DNA of 53,043 bases from an uncultured bacterium (lineage in GTDB: Bacteria > Verrucomicrobiota > Kiritimatiellia > PWTM01). The stretch is taken from contig CAACVY010000009.1 in NCBI GenBank assembly GCA_900661335.1, forward strand, positions 1 through 53,043, read 5' to 3'. A model generated the notes under the pieces. It saw nothing but the letters and a program-made list of their open reading frames with translations. It was not told the DNA's origin and made no database searches. Position 1 is the first letter of the stretch, and each line of letters opens with the position of its first letter. This document shows, one piece after another, positions 34,664-45,300 of the stretch. A program made the position numbers and the translations under genes.

Positions 34664-35563
34664 TCAGGCTCTCCGGCCTCGTCCGCTCAAATAGCTAGCC
34701 AACGCCTCGATGGGCGGTCGGTTCATCACAAAGGTCGCCAGGTCCACACGATGGCGATAACACCCGCGTCGCAGCTCCTCCTGGAACTGCCGGACCCGAG
34801 CCTGGTAAGCTTCCCGCAGCATCGCGGGGTCCACGAACTGCCGGTGTCCCGCCCGTTCGAGCGAGTCAAACCGTACCCATCCGCGAAATGGAAACTCGAG
34901 CTCATCGGGGTGCCAGATCTGCAGGACAAGCACTTCATGGTGCGCATGGCGAAAATGCGCCAGGGCGGAAAGGATATGTGGGACCGAATCGAAACAGTCC
35001 GATAGGATGATCAACAAGCCCCGCCGATGCAGTTGCACGGCCAGGTCATGAAACACTGTGCCCAGCGAGGTTTCCCCGCCGGGTGTGGTGTTCAGAATGG
35101 TCTCCGCCAGTACTTTCAAATGCCCCGGCCGACTACGGGGAGGAATATATTGCCGCAACTGAGTGTCGAACGTTACCAGTCCCACCGCATCGCTCTGCTG
35201 CAACAGAAGCCAACTCAAGCCGGCCGCCATACGTGCCGCGTAGTCGAACTTAGTCAATTCCGAACCATCCCCATAGCCCATCGAGCCACTGGCATCCAGC
35301 AGCAGCATGGCCCGGACGTTCGTTTCTTCTTCGAACTCTCGGATGAAGAACCGGTCGCGACGGCCGAAGAGTTTCCAGTCCAAGCGCCGCAGCTCGTCCC
35401 CCGGCGCATAGGCACGATGCTCCCGGAACTCCACACTGAACCCTTTGTGGGGCGAACGGTGAAGGCCACTGCAGAATCCTTCCACGCGGGTCCGGGTCGG
35501 CACGTGCAAGTTTGAAAGCCGACGAAGGTCGTCCGGACTCAAGAGGCGAGTCACCGCGGTCAC
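34664..35563 (-). CDS. DUF58 domain protein (VWA-like)
   Basis: A cytosolic 299-aa protein of the family always found beside MoxR. Residues ~45-75 carry the DUF58 signature EFREHRAYAPGDELRRLDWK, and the VWA-like fold starts with metal-binding DASGSM at 90-95. It has no TM segments, unlike longer DUF58 proteins. The start is GTG at 35563, with AGGAG nine bases upstream; it begins 12 nt after the moxR stop. Likely the adaptor between MoxR and membrane VWA proteins, but no member of this family has a clear mechanism. Confidence 0.9.
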   Translation of the reverse strand: MTAVTRLLSPDDLRRLSNLHVPTRTRVEGFCSGLHRSPHKGFSVEFREHRAYAPGDELRRLDWKLFGRRDRFFIREFEEETNVRAMLLLDASGSMGYGDGSELTKFDYAARMAAGLSWLLLQQSDAVGLVTFDTQLRQYIPPRSRPGHLKVLAETILNTTPGGETSLGTVFHDLAVQLHRRGLLIILSDCFDSVPHILSALAHFRHAHHEVLVLQIWHPDELEFPFRGWVRFDSLERAGHRQFVDPAMLREAYQARVRQFQEELRRGCYRHRVDLATFVMNRPPIEALASYLSGRGRRA

Positions 35564-35575
35564 GGGCGACGACTC

Positions 35576-36598
35576 CTACAGGACCGGGCCAGCTTCGCGC
35601 TGGGGAATTTCTTGCAAGGCCCGTTCGACAATCGCCACCGTGGTCAGCCCCTCTGCTTCCGCCGCGAAGGTTGGGACGATTCGATGACGCAACACTGGAC
35701 GCGCCAACGCGGCGATATCGTCGATAGTGACGTGGTATCGGCCATGCAACACTGCACGGACCTTGCCTCCGAGGATGAGCATTTGCGAGGCTCGAGGACC
35801 GGGGCCCCATTCGATCCAATCGCGCACAAAGGGTAATGCGTCGGGCTCGCCCGGACGCAACCGGCGAACCAGGTCCAACGCGTAGTCCAACACGTGGTCG
35901 GGCACCGGCACGGCACGCACGAGTTGCTGACACGCAAGGATCTCCTCACCCGTGATGACCGGTTTTAGTTCCACCTCGTGGACGCCGGTCGTCCGCATTA
36001 CGATCTCACGCTCCTGCTCGCGCGTAGGGTACTCCACCCCCACGTGGAACATGAAGCGATCCCGCTGGGCTTCGGGCAACGGATAGGTACCCTCTTGCTC
36101 GATGGGGTTTTGCGTGGCCAGCACAAAGAACGGCTCCTGCAACGCATAGGTTCGGTTGCCGACGGTTACCGAATGTTCCTGCATGGCTTCCAGCAGTGCC
36201 GCCTGGGTTTTGGGCGGCGTGCGGTTGATCTCATCCGCCAGGATCATCTGCGCGAATATCGGGCCGGGTTGAAACACCAACGTGCGATGACCATCCGGGG
36301 TTTCTTGAATGATATCGGTGCCGGTGATGTCGGCCGGCATGAGGTCGGGCGTGAACTGGATCCGCCGAAACGTCAAGTCCATGGTCCGCGCCAGGCCCCG
36401 AACCATCATCGTCTTGGCCAGCCCTGGGACTCCTTCGAGAAGGCAGTGTCCACGGGCCAGGATGGCGATGACCATTTGTTCAATCACCGCCTCTTGGCCG
36501 ACTATAAACCGGGCCAATTCAGTAGTGATTCGCCCATATGCATCGCGAAGCGCCTGCGCACGACGCAGATCTTCCTCTTGAAGTTGCACTTGCTTCAT
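35576..36598 (-). CDS. MoxR-type AAA+ ATPase
   Basis: A chaperone-like hexameric ATPase of 340 aa. Walker A is GVPGLAKT at 56-63, Walker B is ILADEIN at 119-125, sensor 1 in [19 protein letters not shown], and sensor 2 GPGPRASQ near 275, as in family MRP/RavA-like MoxR proteins that insert metals or remodel VWA-domain clients. The start at 36598 has AAGGAG upstream; the reading frame is open 18 codons further but without a ribosome site. First gene of the seven-gene operon, with its own promoter. Confidence 0.95.
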   Translation of the reverse strand: MKQVQLQEEDLRRAQALRDAYGRITTELARFIVGQEAVIEQMVIAILARGHCLLEGVPGLAKTMMVRGLARTMDLTFRRIQFTPDLMPADITGTDIIQETPDGHRTLVFQPGPIFAQMILADEINRTPPKTQAALLEAMQEHSVTVGNRTYALQEPFFVLATQNPIEQEGTYPLPEAQRDRFMFHVGVEYPTREQEREIVMRTTGVHEVELKPVITGEEILACQQLVRAVPVPDHVLDYALDLVRRLRPGEPDALPFVRDWIEWGPGPRASQMLILGGKVRAVLHGRYHVTIDDIAALARPVLRHRIVPTFAAEAEGLTTVAIVERALQEIPQREAGPVL

Positions 36599-36639
36599 TC
36601 GACTCTCCTTGTATGGCTTGAACAGCCGGACAGGTATAG

Positions 36640-36668
36640 AGTATGCCTCCACTATCCGTCCCGGTCAA
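36640..36668 (-). promoter_or_regulatory. promoter of the moxR operon
   Basis: On the minus strand TTGACC (36663-36668), a 17-nt spacer, and CATACT (36640-36645), about 41 nt upstream of the moxR ATG. Hexamer matches are 5 and 4 of 6, and this is the only good match upstream. It would drive the seven co-oriented genes. Confidence 0.55.
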
Positions 36669-36976
36669 GCCTTCGAGATAACCCACTTCGTTGTCACGAA
36701 GATCCAAGACTCAAACCACCACTGTGCGAGCGCGGAACACACTGGGAAAGCTGACCGAAGAAAAGCGCGGAGTTTGTGAATTGGAACACTGTCTGTTTCG
36801 ATCCGGTCGCAACGCAGGCACACCACACCCTTTTTCGCGGCGTGCCACTTCCACAAAAACGACACGTCAACCCTGAAGGGCTGTGAACTGAAGCAAGACC
36901 TATCACTGCGGCAAGAGCACGTCAACGTTGGCTCTGCCGATTGGCCCAGGCCTGCACCGGCGGTATTCTGTTACGC
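36669..36976. other. intergenic between divergent moxR and DUF218 genes
   Basis: No intact gene is supported. On the minus strand two partly overlapping open frames contain a CxxC pair (CRFC) and, in a different frame, another CxxC pair (CLRC) separated by a short A-run; they could be a broken zinc-ribbon gene. See findings. Confidence 0.35.
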
Positions 36977-37699
36977 ATGCGATGGTTCCAAGTGCGAAAG
37001 GTGTGGTGCCCGACATGGCCGACCGTTCTCCTAGTGGTGGCCATTGCGGCCGCTGCGTTCAGGTTCTGTTTGCCTTGGTGGTTTGATCTACTGGTGGTCC
37101 AGGACGATCCCGCTGCGGACTACGTGGTCATCGAAGGATGGTTGCCCGATTTTACGTTGCCCCAAGTCCTAGAGTTGGCCACGAACCCGATGTACCGAAC
37201 CGTGATCACGACTGGCGGTCCTTTGGAGCGCGGAAGTTACCTTCTCGCACACCGGACATATGCCGATCTGATGCGCGCCACGTTGATCGCAGCCGGCGTA
37301 CCATCCAATCGTGTCGTTAGCGTGCCAGCGCCAGCGGTGCGGCGTGATCGGACGTTTCAATCGGCCTTGGCCCTGAGCCGGTTCTTCGAAGGCCACGGGG
37401 TCGCAACGGGCCGGATCGCTTTGGTCACCATGGACATCCACTCTCGGCGGAGCCGCCGTCTGTTTCAACGGGCTTTGGGGCCAAACATTCGCGTCGCGAT
37501 GGTTCCGATCGGTTCTTCCGACTTTGACCGTACGGACTGGTGGCGGTCGAGCGAGGGTTGCCGCGCGGTGGTCGGAGAATGGCTGGCCTGGTGCTCAGTA
37601 TGGCTGCTCCATCCTTCCAAGACTGCGACGATTTCCCCACCGCGCGAATCAAACCACGAACCGGAGCTTGGCGCGGTCCCCCCTCCGACGGCCTTCTAA
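36977..37699 (+). CDS. DUF218 (YdcF/ElyC-type) membrane protein
   Basis: A 240-aa protein with one N-terminal membrane helix (~14-33) and a DUF218 Rossmann-like domain at ~45-205. Recognisable family motifs are ADYVVIEGWLPD, the glycine pair ITTGG at ~78-82 followed by ERGSYLLAH, and a helix with RDRTFQSALALSRF near 125-140. DUF218 members include E. coli SanA and ElyC, involved in envelope integrity and sugar-lipid recycling; catalytic activity is not established. The start at 36977 was selected; a TTG at 36941 is an alternative, and no ribosome site is strong. It lies alone between moxR (divergent) and tRNA-Phe. Confidence 0.74.
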   Translation: MRWFQVRKVWCPTWPTVLLVVAIAAAAFRFCLPWWFDLLVVQDDPAADYVVIEGWLPDFTLPQVLELATNPMYRTVITTGGPLERGSYLLAHRTYADLMRATLIAAGVPSNRVVSVPAPAVRRDRTFQSALALSRFFEGHGVATGRIALVTMDIHSRRSRRLFQRALGPNIRVAMVPIGSSDFDRTDWWRSSEGCRAVVGEWLAWCSVWLLHPSKTATISPPRESNHEPELGAVPPPTAF

Positions 37700-38047
37700 G
37701 CGGATGTCAGTGCTCGCACCACCTTTTTCACTGCATGCTGCATGGATCGCCGCGGAGGTTCGTTCGATCGGCCTCGCGGAAAAGTCTCACAGCCGTGATC
37801 GAGTATTGTCTTAGAATTCCCTTTCCCCTCCGCCCATACCCGGAAATCCTGTCGGATTTTGCGGAACCGGCTCTGGAGGAAGAATGCTTGGCCGCCTTCT
37901 TTCCGCGGTTCGAGCAGTTCGGCGGGCAAATTTCGGCGCCGCGCAGCACGCTCTGCGACGACGCCAGCGTGGGACCGTCTCGAGCGTTCTCTGGCCCGGC
38001 CGCTTCGATCGGAAGTTGACGTAGCGTGTAAAGCAACCACCAAAAAC
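37700..38047. other. region between DUF218 gene and tRNA-Phe
   Basis: Nothing coding is supported; open frames that run on through the tRNA produce the known tRNA-antisense artefact peptides. A short GTGC/GCAC stem with a T5 run near 37709-37731 could be a weak terminator for the DUF218 gene. Immediately 3' of the tRNA, the terminal CCACCA can pair with a downstream TGGTGG across a T-rich loop. Confidence 0.35.
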
Positions 38048-38123
<76 letters not shown>

Positions 38124-38140
38124 ACCAGGGTCTCGCTATA

Positions 38141-38168
38141 AGCATACCTATTCCAAAGGGACGGTCAA
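38141..38168 (-). promoter_or_regulatory. promoter of tRNA-Phe
   Basis: Minus strand TTGACC (38163-38168), 16-nt spacer, TATGCT (38141-38146), ending 17 nt before the tRNA 5' end, so the precursor leader is about 10 nt. Matches are 5 and 4 of 6 to sigma-70 consensus. Confidence 0.55.
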
Positions 38169-38455
38169 GAATCTTCACACACACAGCCCACACGCCACAG
38201 GTGACCGCAAGCCGTGTCCGTCCAAGCGATCCGCATAACCGACCTGTGCGCGGTCTGCCAACTGCCACCAATGACACGGGTCACTTTACACACAGTGGCG
38301 CGATGAGAACCACGCGGACAATCATCGTCAAGCTAGAACAACCACGTGGATTCTGTTGGCGAAGCCTGCGGCGCCCCCATCCGGAAACACGGAAGCGCCG
38401 CCGACTGCGCCCATCTGTACGCCCGTTGGCGCAAGCGGAACAGTCCGGCGAAATC
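38169..38455. other. intergenic between tRNA-Phe promoter and lipoprotein terminator
   Basis: About 290 nt with a CA-rich start (cacacacacag). No gene, repeat family or further RNA was seen. Confidence 0.4.
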
Positions 38456-38456
38456 C

Positions 38457-38493
38457 CAAAACGAGTCGCCCCGCGACGCATCGCAGGGCGACT
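38457..38493 (-). terminator. intrinsic terminator after the lipoprotein gene
   Basis: Eight-bp arms AGTCGCCC (38464-38471) and GGGCGACT (38486-38493) enclose a second 4-bp stem GCGA/TCGC (38473-38476, 38481-38484) with a 4-nt loop. On the minus strand the hairpin is followed by CGTTTTGGG, a short T-run. It lies 22 nt after the lipoprotein stop and ends the minus-strand run. Confidence 0.72.
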
Positions 38494-38515
38494 TCAGTTT
38501 CCCTGGAAGATCGGC

Positions 38516-39337
38516 TTAACTCGCGGTCATGTTGATATCCGCCGTACGACCACTGGCTTCGATCCAAGTGGCCTGCAAGCGGCGGTTCGTCAAATAAATT
38601 TGGGCAGGACTTGTAACGGTCGCCGCGGTTCCGGCCACCGTACCGCTGAGCGTGCCGACAATTTTCACGCTCACGCCGGCTGCGCTGCGCCCCTCCGCCT
38701 CGAACGTCGCGATCACTTGATCGCCGATGTTCGGCTGCGGAGGGGTCGCGCTGGGCTCGTCGCTGGAAACCCCACCGGTCGAACGGATGGTGGCGATCTT
38801 GCCCGAGTACACGGCGCCATTGTTGTCGCGCAGGGTAATCGTGTTGCCAGATTGAGTGATGAGGAAGCTATTCAACGTCGGCCCCGTAGCGCCGCCGGTG
38901 GATCCTTGATAGGTGGCATAGATGGGAGTGCCTGCCGGAGGCCACGCGCCCAGTAGGTCAATGCTCCATGCTCCAGTCTGATACACAATCGTGCCCGTCT
39001 TTCCACTGCCGGCCAATACACCGTTTCCATTGTCAGTCAAGACGAACGCACCCGCCACGATTTGGAGCGTGCCGGGCACTACGGGCGCGTGCGAAAGAAC
39101 TCCAGCATACGTGCTCTGACCCGCTACAGCAGTGGCAATTTTCTCATTTTTCACCGTGCTCACGGCGGTCGTCGAAGCACCTCCGCCGCCCGCGCGGTAC
39201 ATGCCACTGAAATTGACCCAGTTGTAGCGGTTCGACACCGTCTCCGCACCGCTACCGGCTTCCCAGTCGCACCCAACCAACACCAACCCGACGATCCCGC
39301 CCGCCGCAACCATCCAACCCAACCAGGACTGCTTCAT
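38516..39337 (-). CDS. secreted lipoprotein of unknown function
   Basis: 273 aa. Signal peptide with lipobox LVLVGC, lipidated Cys23; AGGAG precedes the ATG at 39337, whereas an upstream in-frame ATG at 39370 is outside the hydrophobic signal. The mature part is beta-rich and low in complexity (Gly, Ser, Thr, Val), with FSGMYR at ~46 and a later segment ITQSGNTITLRDNNGAVYSG resembling a repeated beta-motif found in other PVC lipoproteins. It lies 51 nt after the M6 protease gene, before the terminator, so the two are likely cotranscribed. It may be an envelope partner of the protease. Confidence 0.62.
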   Translation of the reverse strand: MKQSWLGWMVAAGGIVGLVLVGCDWEAGSGAETVSNRYNWVNFSGMYRAGGGGASTTAVSTVKNEKIATAVAGQSTYAGVLSHAPVVPGTLQIVAGAFVLTDNGNGVLAGSGKTGTIVYQTGAWSIDLLGAWPPAGTPIYATYQGSTGGATGPTLNSFLITQSGNTITLRDNNGAVYSGKIATIRSTGGVSSDEPSATPPQPNIGDQVIATFEAEGRSAAGVSVKIVGTLSGTVAGTAATVTSPAQIYLTNRRLQATWIEASGRTADINMTAS

Positions 39338-39388
39338 GCTTCGACTCCTATTCCAATTCTTTTTTTCCAATTCCGTTGGCTCGACCTC

Positions 39389-42300
39389 TCAGTCCTTGAG
39401 CCGCCAACGCAAGCGATAATACCGAACTTGTCCGCTAGTGTCACCTGCGCCGGTCTGCACAGCTTGGACAGCGTTCGTATCCGACGTCGGCGCTACGGCC
39501 ACGGGGGTGGCTTCCACGGGCGTCCACGGGCCTTGGAGGCTGGTGGCCGTCTCGACCCAAACTTCAATGTGCTCGGCCAACCGCTGGATGCCTCGCGCCA
39601 AACGCCACTTGGTTTGCAATAGCGACCCTTCTCGCTTGAGCGACGCGATCTCGAGCAACTGGCCGCATCCAGGCACACTGCTGCGATCCGCGGGATTCGT
39701 CCCTGCAGCCACCTCGAGAATGTCCGGATACCCGTCGCCGTCGGTATCGTGCAAGAGCGGACTGGACCCACGTGCGACTTCAAGACCGTCTGGCACGCCG
39801 TCGCCGTCCGTGTCGCGCAACGAAGGGTTGGTCCCGAGTTGCCGCTCTACACCGTCGGCCAACCCGTCCCCATCCGTGTCGGCCAACCGCGGATTGGTAC
39901 CGAACAACAACACCTCGTCGCCGTCAGAGATACCATCCCCATCGGTATCGGCTACCAACGGATTACTGTCCACAGCGGATTCCAGATACTCTTCAAGGTC
40001 ATTGAGGCCATCCCCATCCATATCGGTCCAACCTCGAACGGGTCCGCGGCCCATACGAGTGAGGGTTCCGGTCAGATAATACTCCCACGCATCCGGCAGC
40101 CAGTCATTGTCCGTATCGCGGTCATGCAGGACAAGTACTTGACCGCTCCGGTTGGCGGGCACCGTCAGAGCCATGGCGTAGTAAGGGGCGCTTCGCGCGG
40201 CGATCATCCCTCTCGACTCCCATGGATCGAGTCGGCCGTTGTTGTTCTGGTCCATGTAGGCTCGCACATAATATGTGCCGGCAGGCAGACCGCGCAGCGT
40301 GAAGGCAACCCGCCCCGCCACTCCTTCGTTGGTGACACTCACCTTCTGGACGACCGCCCGCGCCCAGGCCAGCCCGCCCATATCCCGCTGAGCAAAAGCT
40401 TCGACGGTGATCGTCGGATTGAGAACTTTGCCTTGGTAGAAGACTTCCCCACTGATCTCGTACGGGCCGACCGGACTCGGATCGAGGTTGACCACCAGCG
40501 TACGAGGAGCCGACCAGGCGCCGGCGCCCTGTCCATTCAGGCCACGCGCCTGCCAGGTGTAGATTCCACTGGCATAGATAGGCACGCGCACTCGGTGCAC
40601 TCCATCAGCATCTGCCGCCGGCACCAATTCCAAAGTCCGATATACCACATTGCTGGCCGCATCTCGGACCACCAACTCGTAGCGGACGGAGTTGGTGTGG
40701 AATCGAATCTCCAGCCAATTGACAGTGGACCGCCACACCGTCCCGTCGGCCGTCACCGGCGTGGGCGCGGGCGGCACGCTCAAGTACGGCATCGCAAACG
40801 AACCCTGGGCCAACGCGGGGACTGCGAACGGGGTTTCCCATGCGCGGTACACGAAGTACTGATACGTACTGGCGCCGGACAAACCGTTGGAGTAACCCGC
40901 CGCGATGTAGTCCCCTTCATGGAAAAAGTTCCGATCGAGGACGTAACGATCAATGACCCATCGGCCCGCTCCGTCACGAACAATGACGCGGAACTGATTG
41001 GTCGGTTGCGCTGGCCAAGCGAACCGCCAAAATCCGGGCCGTTGAGTCATCAGGTGGAACGTCAGGTTCACGTCGCTCCAAGTAGACTGAACAACTTCGC
41101 CTTCCGCTAGCGACAGCGGCTCGCCCGGATCCCAGTTCTCGTTGTTGTTCAGATCCTTGAACGCGAGGAACCAGGTTGGTCCGCCGCGGAGCGTCCCAGC
41201 CGAATATCCTTGGGTGTTCAGAGTGAATGGATGTACCGCCGGCACTTGGGCCCCGGGCACAATGATCACGGCATTCGGGGGACCATCCATGCGATTCGTG
41301 CTGTACGCCCAGACCACCATCTGGCCCGCCGGGTTCGTTCCCACGCTCGACTTGAACAGGCTGTGGATGACCGGCACGGGATACGTGGCCGATGAGGCCG
41401 GACTCGGGACGTTCGTGAACGTGCCGTTCGGGAGCGCGGAGGCCAGGAACTCCCACTCGCTGATCCAGCCGTCACCATCCGGATCCAGATGCGAGTCCGC
41501 CACCATCGGATCCAGCACACCCACGAACATGTTCTCGTACGTATCCGGAATCCCGTCCATATCCGTATCCGACCCTAGAATCGGGAAGTGCAAGAACCGG
41601 TTGGTGTACCAGGTGACCCTTCCCACCAACCACGCCGCATGCACCCAACCATTGGTCCACTCGCGTGGCCGCGTGAAGTCTTCGATATATCCTTTATCGA
41701 CGCGAATATCGTCCACGGTGCCCCATAAGCCATCGGGGCCAGGCGAGGCGGATGTGAAATCGTCGAACTTGTAATAAGCCGCCAGACGCGGTTCGGTACC
41801 ACTCAAGCCCATCAAGGACGGCGGCCGGGCTTCGTTCCAAATATGGACCTCGTCGACCAGCCCTCGGAAGCCTTCGCCCACACGCTGGACAAGCGAGGCA
41901 GCATTGGTCAATCCCGACGCGCTGGGGTTGAACACGGTCCCGACGGAGGCCCCGTTGACCCATAGGCGAAGGGTGCGAGTCATATGCTCGTAGGACATGG
42001 CCACATGCGTCCAGTTCGTCACAAACATGCTGGTCGGCCCGAGCGGCTCCAACGGCACCGGCGTGGAGTTCGTCACCGCGATTACGGTGTAGCCGGTGTC
42101 GTACAGAGCGAACGGACGTGCCGCGTCCGTCAACCCGAGGGTCAATGCTTGGTTGACGCCCGTGTTCCAAGTACGCCGATAAATGATCCCACCGTTGCCC
42201 AATGTGTCTGCCGTTGGGCTGATCCACGCCTCAACAGTCAGATCGCCCGTCTGGAACCTGCGTTCAGGATCCTCTGTGGGCACCTGCATATAGGAGCCCG

Positions 42301-45300
42301 GGGTTCCGAAGAACCGCAACGCGCGCGGGATATATGGGCTGAGCGAATCCAGCGGATCGAATACCACCTGGGTGATCTCGTACAAATCGCTCAACCCATC
42401 GTCGTCGGTGTCGGCCCGGCCTGGATCGGTGCCATACACCAACATCTCGTCGCGGCTGGAGATGCCATCGCCATCACTATCCTCGAACTGGTCGAGCATT
42501 CCGTCGCCATCGCTATCCTGCATGGTGGGGTTGGTGCCGGCGAGGAACTCGCCGCGATCGGAGAGGCCGTCGTTGTCGTAATCGGTCGTGGCGTTGGCCG
42601 TGGTCAGATTGCCGAAGTAGCGGAACTCCCAAACGTCTGGGATGCCGTCGTTGTCGGTGTCGGCACCATTCCGACCCACGTACCAATTTGTCGTAAGCGA
42701 GTAGCGCTCGAACGTCACGCGGGCTGGCAATCCACTCCCCTGGGGCGGCAGTTCGATATTGGTGATGCGAATGCCAATGGGGGTCGTGTCCCACCAGCGA
42801 GCTGCGGGCTGAGTATTCTCTGAGAACACCCGCATGTTCCGCGTTCCTGGGAAGGGATCGCCCGTGTCACCGGAGTTGAGTCCGTCCTGAAGGTCGCTGC
42901 GCCCATCCGCTTGAAGGATTTCCCACGTAAAGTGATTGTTGACCTTTTGCTGGATCGGCACACCGGGGTCCATGTCCGTGTAGTCCGAATGACTGACATA
43001 CACACCGCGCCCGCCAACGACCTGGTAATCGGTATCGTTATCAGTGAACCAGAACCAAATCAACTCAGGACGGCCGGGATGCATGACATAGAAGTATGCG
43101 TCTCTGTGACGCTCGACCGGATACAGGTCCAACGTGACTGGGCCCCCGTCCAACGGTAGCAAGGTCGTGAGGTCCTTGATTTCGATCCACGGTCCTCCCA
43201 CAGCCGCCATGCGTTTCAGGTCGGGAATCCCGTGCACCATTGCGCTGGCAGACATCAGGTCGTATGCGCCAATCGGCCGGTTGATGATCGGCCGCCCGCC
43301 GGACCAGACGTCATAGTCATAGAGATCCGGCCAGCCCATATAATCATGCCCCTGCTCGTGGCTCAGCAGCGCCATTCCGAAGTCCTGTACGGGCGGGTCT
43401 TGGTTGGGATCCCAATCCGGATCCCATACGCCGTCAGGCCGAATCTGCGGCATCTCTCCCGCCCCGTTTAATGGGCGCACCTGGAACATGAACGTAATCG
43501 TACCCTCGCGGTCGCGCGAGATGACGGTCACACTTTGCCCCGAGGGTCCCCCCAACGCCGCCCAGCCTTCGTTCCCTGGCGACACGGGATAGATCGGATA
43601 CGCGTAGAGTCCCAACCCTGCGCTGTTCGGACCCAACGTCCGTTCCTCAAGCGCAGCGAAATCCTCCGCTTGGTCCCACAACGCAATCACGTCCTCCATG
43701 TAACGATACCAGGAGAATGGGTAACCAATATTCGCGATGCCTTGATGATCTGCTGAGTAGTTCGCCTCACCTTGAAGTTCCCGTCCGCCATCTAAATACC
43801 CATCGAGGTTGGTATCTCGAAACATCCGCGGGTGGGAGTCCACATCAGGAACGCCGACCCTCCGATGGCTCATAAACTCCGTCGTCATTTGGTTCGCGCC
43901 ATCGTAACCGTTTCCGGCCAAGGTGTTGAACGCGTACGGGCCCGCTCCAGGGATGAACCCATCGCCCGGGCCATACCAGTTGGCCACGCCTTCGATGTCA
44001 TGGCCCCAAATGTCTTCGTTCCACGGCGAGGTCACCTCGCCGAGCCGTCGGTCTCCACCATACATATAGAGTGTATTCGTAGCGTGATAGTCCAGATACG
44101 GATCGAACCCTCCGAGGAATGTCTGACCCGTGGCGTAGTCGCCGCCCAAGTGGTAAATCGACGAGGGCATGTCGCAGTACTCCGCGGGACTGTCGTAACT
44201 CCAAGAAGTCGCAGGGATCCAACCATTGGCCGCGCGACCGCTATCCGGTGTGTACCGGGTGACCCGGGTAATGCCCGCTGGAAACGCCGGCGCAGGGGTC
44301 ACGCCGAGCCCGAACACGGCACGGTACCAGTCCCCCCATGTCGCAAAACCCGACCGCGGGTCCCAACCACCGCCCGGGGCCGCGGAAGACCACAGCAAAC
44401 GACCGTCAGGGTCTACAATGCCCGGAACTGGCTCTCCGGTGCCCGTGACGGGGGCCGCTCGCTCGTCCCAAACCCACTTTCCTGAGACACCTTGGTCCGT
44501 CCAGTCATCCGGACCGTCGTACCGGCCATTGAACGCACGCGCAACTAGCGCCGTCCAGTTGCCTGGATAGTTCCAAGCAATGTAGTTTGTGTAAAAATCG
44601 TACGAGAACGAAATGCTCCGGCCGCGCGTGTTGATGCTCCCATTCTGGAGCCGGTTTCCTCGTTCCACGGAACAGTTGGCCAACAAGGGCGGAGGGCATT
44701 GAACAAACGCCACCGCGCCACGAGCGGGGTCGTAGATGGCCAGGAAGTCTTCGAAGGGTTCCCCGTTCACGGCAGCGGTCCATCGGCCATCTTCCGAATT
44801 GGTAATTCTCCGAGTGGGATACGCCGGTCGCTGAGCCGCCACCGGATTGCGCAAATCCCCGTACACTCGAATTCCATTCGCCGGCGTTGCGGTGGCCGAC
44901 TTGTACGTTCCATATAGTTCACGGCACGCGTAGAGTCTGGCGCGCACTGGCTGAGGGGTGGGATACGCATTCGCCGGTGGTGGTCCTGCAGATCGGACCA
45001 CGTCCGCCCAGGTGAAGTATCCGCGTGCAAGCGCCGTCGCGTTAGAATAGCAGTAGGCGTAGTACTCGATGTACAAACCCGTATCGATGATCTGAAGATT
45101 ACCGTCGGCATCCGTCGTCGCGTCTAAGTATCCGTTGGGCGGAATTGTCGTTCCGTCGGGTAGCGACCCTGGTATCGGGAATGGATTGATCGGATACGGC
45201 ATCGGGATGGCGGTATTGGTGACGATGACGTGCGTGAAGTCGCCCTCGTTGCTGCCTGGTGTTCCAGGATCGGGGCTCAAATCCAGTTCGTTGTGGGCTG

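Noticed and set aside
39700-40125. CRISPR-like array
   Set aside because: The periodic repeats encode TSP3 calcium-binding units in frame; repeats are degenerate and no spacer structure or cas gene exists.
39749-41110. 453-aa plus-strand frame
   Set aside because: Antisense to the TSP3/FN3 end of the M6 protease.
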